From assembly GCA_902489595.1 (NCBI GenBank), contig CABUAS010000045.1:1-14775 (forward strand): a stretch of DNA of 14,775 nucleotides. The letters run 5' to 3'. Source of the DNA: an uncultured Oscillospiraceae bacterium (GTDB taxonomy: Bacteria > Bacillota > Clostridia > Oscillospirales > Acutalibacteraceae). The notes under the pieces are model-generated. The model was not told the DNA's origin and did no database searches. It worked only from the letters and a program-made list of their open reading frames with translations. Positions 13,703 to 14,775 of this stretch are shown piece after piece (the stretch's first letter is position 1; each line of letters starts with the position of its first letter). The position numbers and the translations under genes are program-made.

Positions 13703-14662
13703 ATGGAAAAGTTCAGATGGGCGTATATCGGCAGCGGCAGCATTGCAAATTCAACAGCAAGTGATATAATACATGGAAATCATATTATTACTTCGGTTTT
13801 CAGCCGAAATGTGAGTAAAGGAAAAGCGTTTGCAGATAAATACAATGCGGATTTTTATAATGATTTTGAATTGGCGGTGAACAGGGAAGATGTTGACGGC
13901 GTTTATATCGCAACACCTCATACTGCTCATGTAGATTATGCCGTTTCGGCGATGAAAATGGGCAAGCCAGTTCTTTGTGAAAAGCCTGTAGGTGTGTGCA
14001 TTGATGATGTTAAAACGCTTATAGAAACAGCAAAAAACGAAAATGTTTATTTCTGCGAGGCTATGTGGACATGGTTTTCCGATGTGGCTCTTACGGTTAA
14101 AAAATGGGTGCAAAATAAAGAAATCGGTGCGATTAAAGATGTTGAAATCAATTATATGTTCCCGGGAATTCTTATGCCGAAAACTTCCCGTGTTCTGATG
14201 CCCGAAACGGCGGGCGGAGCATTGCTTGATGTGGGTATTTATCCGATAACATATTGCTATAATCTTTTCGGAATGCCCGAAAAAATCACCTGTAACGGTA
14301 AAATAAAAAACGGCATTGATATAAGTGAAACGGTTATTCTTCAATATAACGGCTTTAAATGTACGCTTAATATGTCGCTCTGCCGTTTAAAAGAAAATTG
14401 TATTATTAAAGGCACTGACGGAAAAATCGTTCTGCCGTCATTTTTTCATATGGCGTCAAAGGCTGTGCTGAAAAACAGTAAAGGCAAACAGACCTTTAAC
14501 GGTAAAACCGATTATTTAACTGAATTTACAAGAGTTGCAGAAGAAATACGAAAAGGCAGAACAGAGTCTGCTTATATTCCGTTTGATGCTACCGAAAACT
14601 GTATGAAAATTATGGATGAGTGCAGGCGGCAGATGAATCTTGTTTATCCCTTTGAAAAATAA
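13703..14662 (+). CDS. Gfo/Idh/MocA family NAD(P)-dependent oxidoreductase
   Basis: A 319-residue cytoplasmic dehydrogenase, typical in length. The N-terminal Rossmann motif is YIGSGSIAN (8-16, GxGxxA). YIATPHTAH (68-76) and the CEKP motif (92-95), whose lysine is the conserved family catalytic residue, follow. EAMWTWF (119-125) and GGALLDVGIYPITY (171-184) are characteristic of the subgroup related to dihydrodiol and xylose dehydrogenases. The sugar or cyclitol substrate cannot be told from sequence and no pathway genes are adjacent. AGGAG at 13689-13693 is 9 bases before the ATG. The gene stands alone after the htpG terminator; no terminator is seen in the 113 bases that follow it before the window ends. 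Confidence 0.88.
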   Translation: MEKFRWAYIGSGSIANSTASDIIHGNHIITSVFSRNVSKGKAFADKYNADFYNDFELAVNREDVDGVYIATPHTAHVDYAVSAMKMGKPVLCEKPVGVCIDDVKTLIETAKNENVYFCEAMWTWFSDVALTVKKWVQNKEIGAIKDVEINYMFPGILMPKTSRVLMPETAGGALLDVGIYPITYCYNLFGMPEKITCNGKIKNGIDISETVILQYNGFKCTLNMSLCRLKENCIIKGTDGKIVLPSFFHMASKAVLKNSKGKQTFNGKTDYLTEFTRVAEEIRKGRTESAYIPFDATENCMKIMDECRRQMNLVYPFEK

Positions 14663-14775
14663 ATTTTATGTAACCTTTCAGCATTGTATTCGGTTTATAT
14701 AGCAGAGGCTTTTTATCAGATTAAAATTATTTTTAAAATTTCTTAATTAAAACTAAATAATTTCTATATCGTTTA

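Noticed and set aside
13751..14344. A long open frame (197 codons) on the minus strand inside the Gfo/Idh/MocA gene
   Set aside because: It lies wholly antisense to a gene with clear family motifs, has no ribosome binding site logic or recognisable domain, and its composition is that of a complementary-strand shadow.
14663..14775. AT-rich tail of the window examined for a terminator or new gene
   Set aside because: No convincing hairpin with T-run, ribosome binding site or coding frame could be seen.

Overview
The window reads as ordinary chromosome from a low-to-moderate GC Gram-positive anaerobe, most likely a gut Clostridia member (Oscillospiraceae/Ruminococcus-like). The grounds are AGGAGG-type ribosome binding sites, U-tailed hairpin terminators, a SAM-I riboswitch, a CIRCE heat-shock operator and the style of the proteins. 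This placement is inference; no rRNA or other taxonomic marker is present. No tRNA, rRNA, CRISPR array, transposase or phage gene was seen.

Layout: (1) 22-1285 is a more AT-rich stretch that looks accessory. It holds a secreted-protein gene broken by one in-frame TAA, then a terminator hairpin, then two tiny membrane-protein genes. (2) 1287-2582 (minus) encodes an FAD oxidoreductase carrying a C-terminal Rieske [2Fe-2S] domain. (3) 2709-6496 is a compact L-arabinose catabolic operon in the order araB-araA-araD, transcribed away from the oxidoreductase from a good sigma-A-type promoter. It converts L-arabinose to D-xylulose 5-phosphate. No transporter or regulator lies in the window. (4) 6555-8321 is a secreted VanW-domain protein with three internal Fn3-like repeats, closed by a strong terminator. 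(5) 8463-10025 (minus) is an extended-SDR nucleotide-sugar-type dehydrogenase with an unusual zinc-ribbon tail. (6) 10026-10363 is a 338-base divergent control region containing two promoters, a SAM-I riboswitch and its terminator. It drives metK (10364-11542). (7) htpG (11699-13585) has its own promoter and a perfect CIRCE operator. (8) 13703-14662 is a Gfo/Idh/MocA-family oxidoreductase. The last 113 bases show nothing recognisable.

Most units are monocistronic with their own promoter and terminator; the clear multigene operon is araBAD. Start codons were moved inward from the longest possible start for the oxidoreductase, VanW protein, metK and htpG, because the ribosome binding sites fit the internal ATGs.

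No clearly new multi-gene system was found. The items most worth a second look are the nonsense-interrupted secreted protein with its two small membrane-protein neighbours, the SDR-zinc-ribbon fusion, and the direct CIRCE control of htpG.
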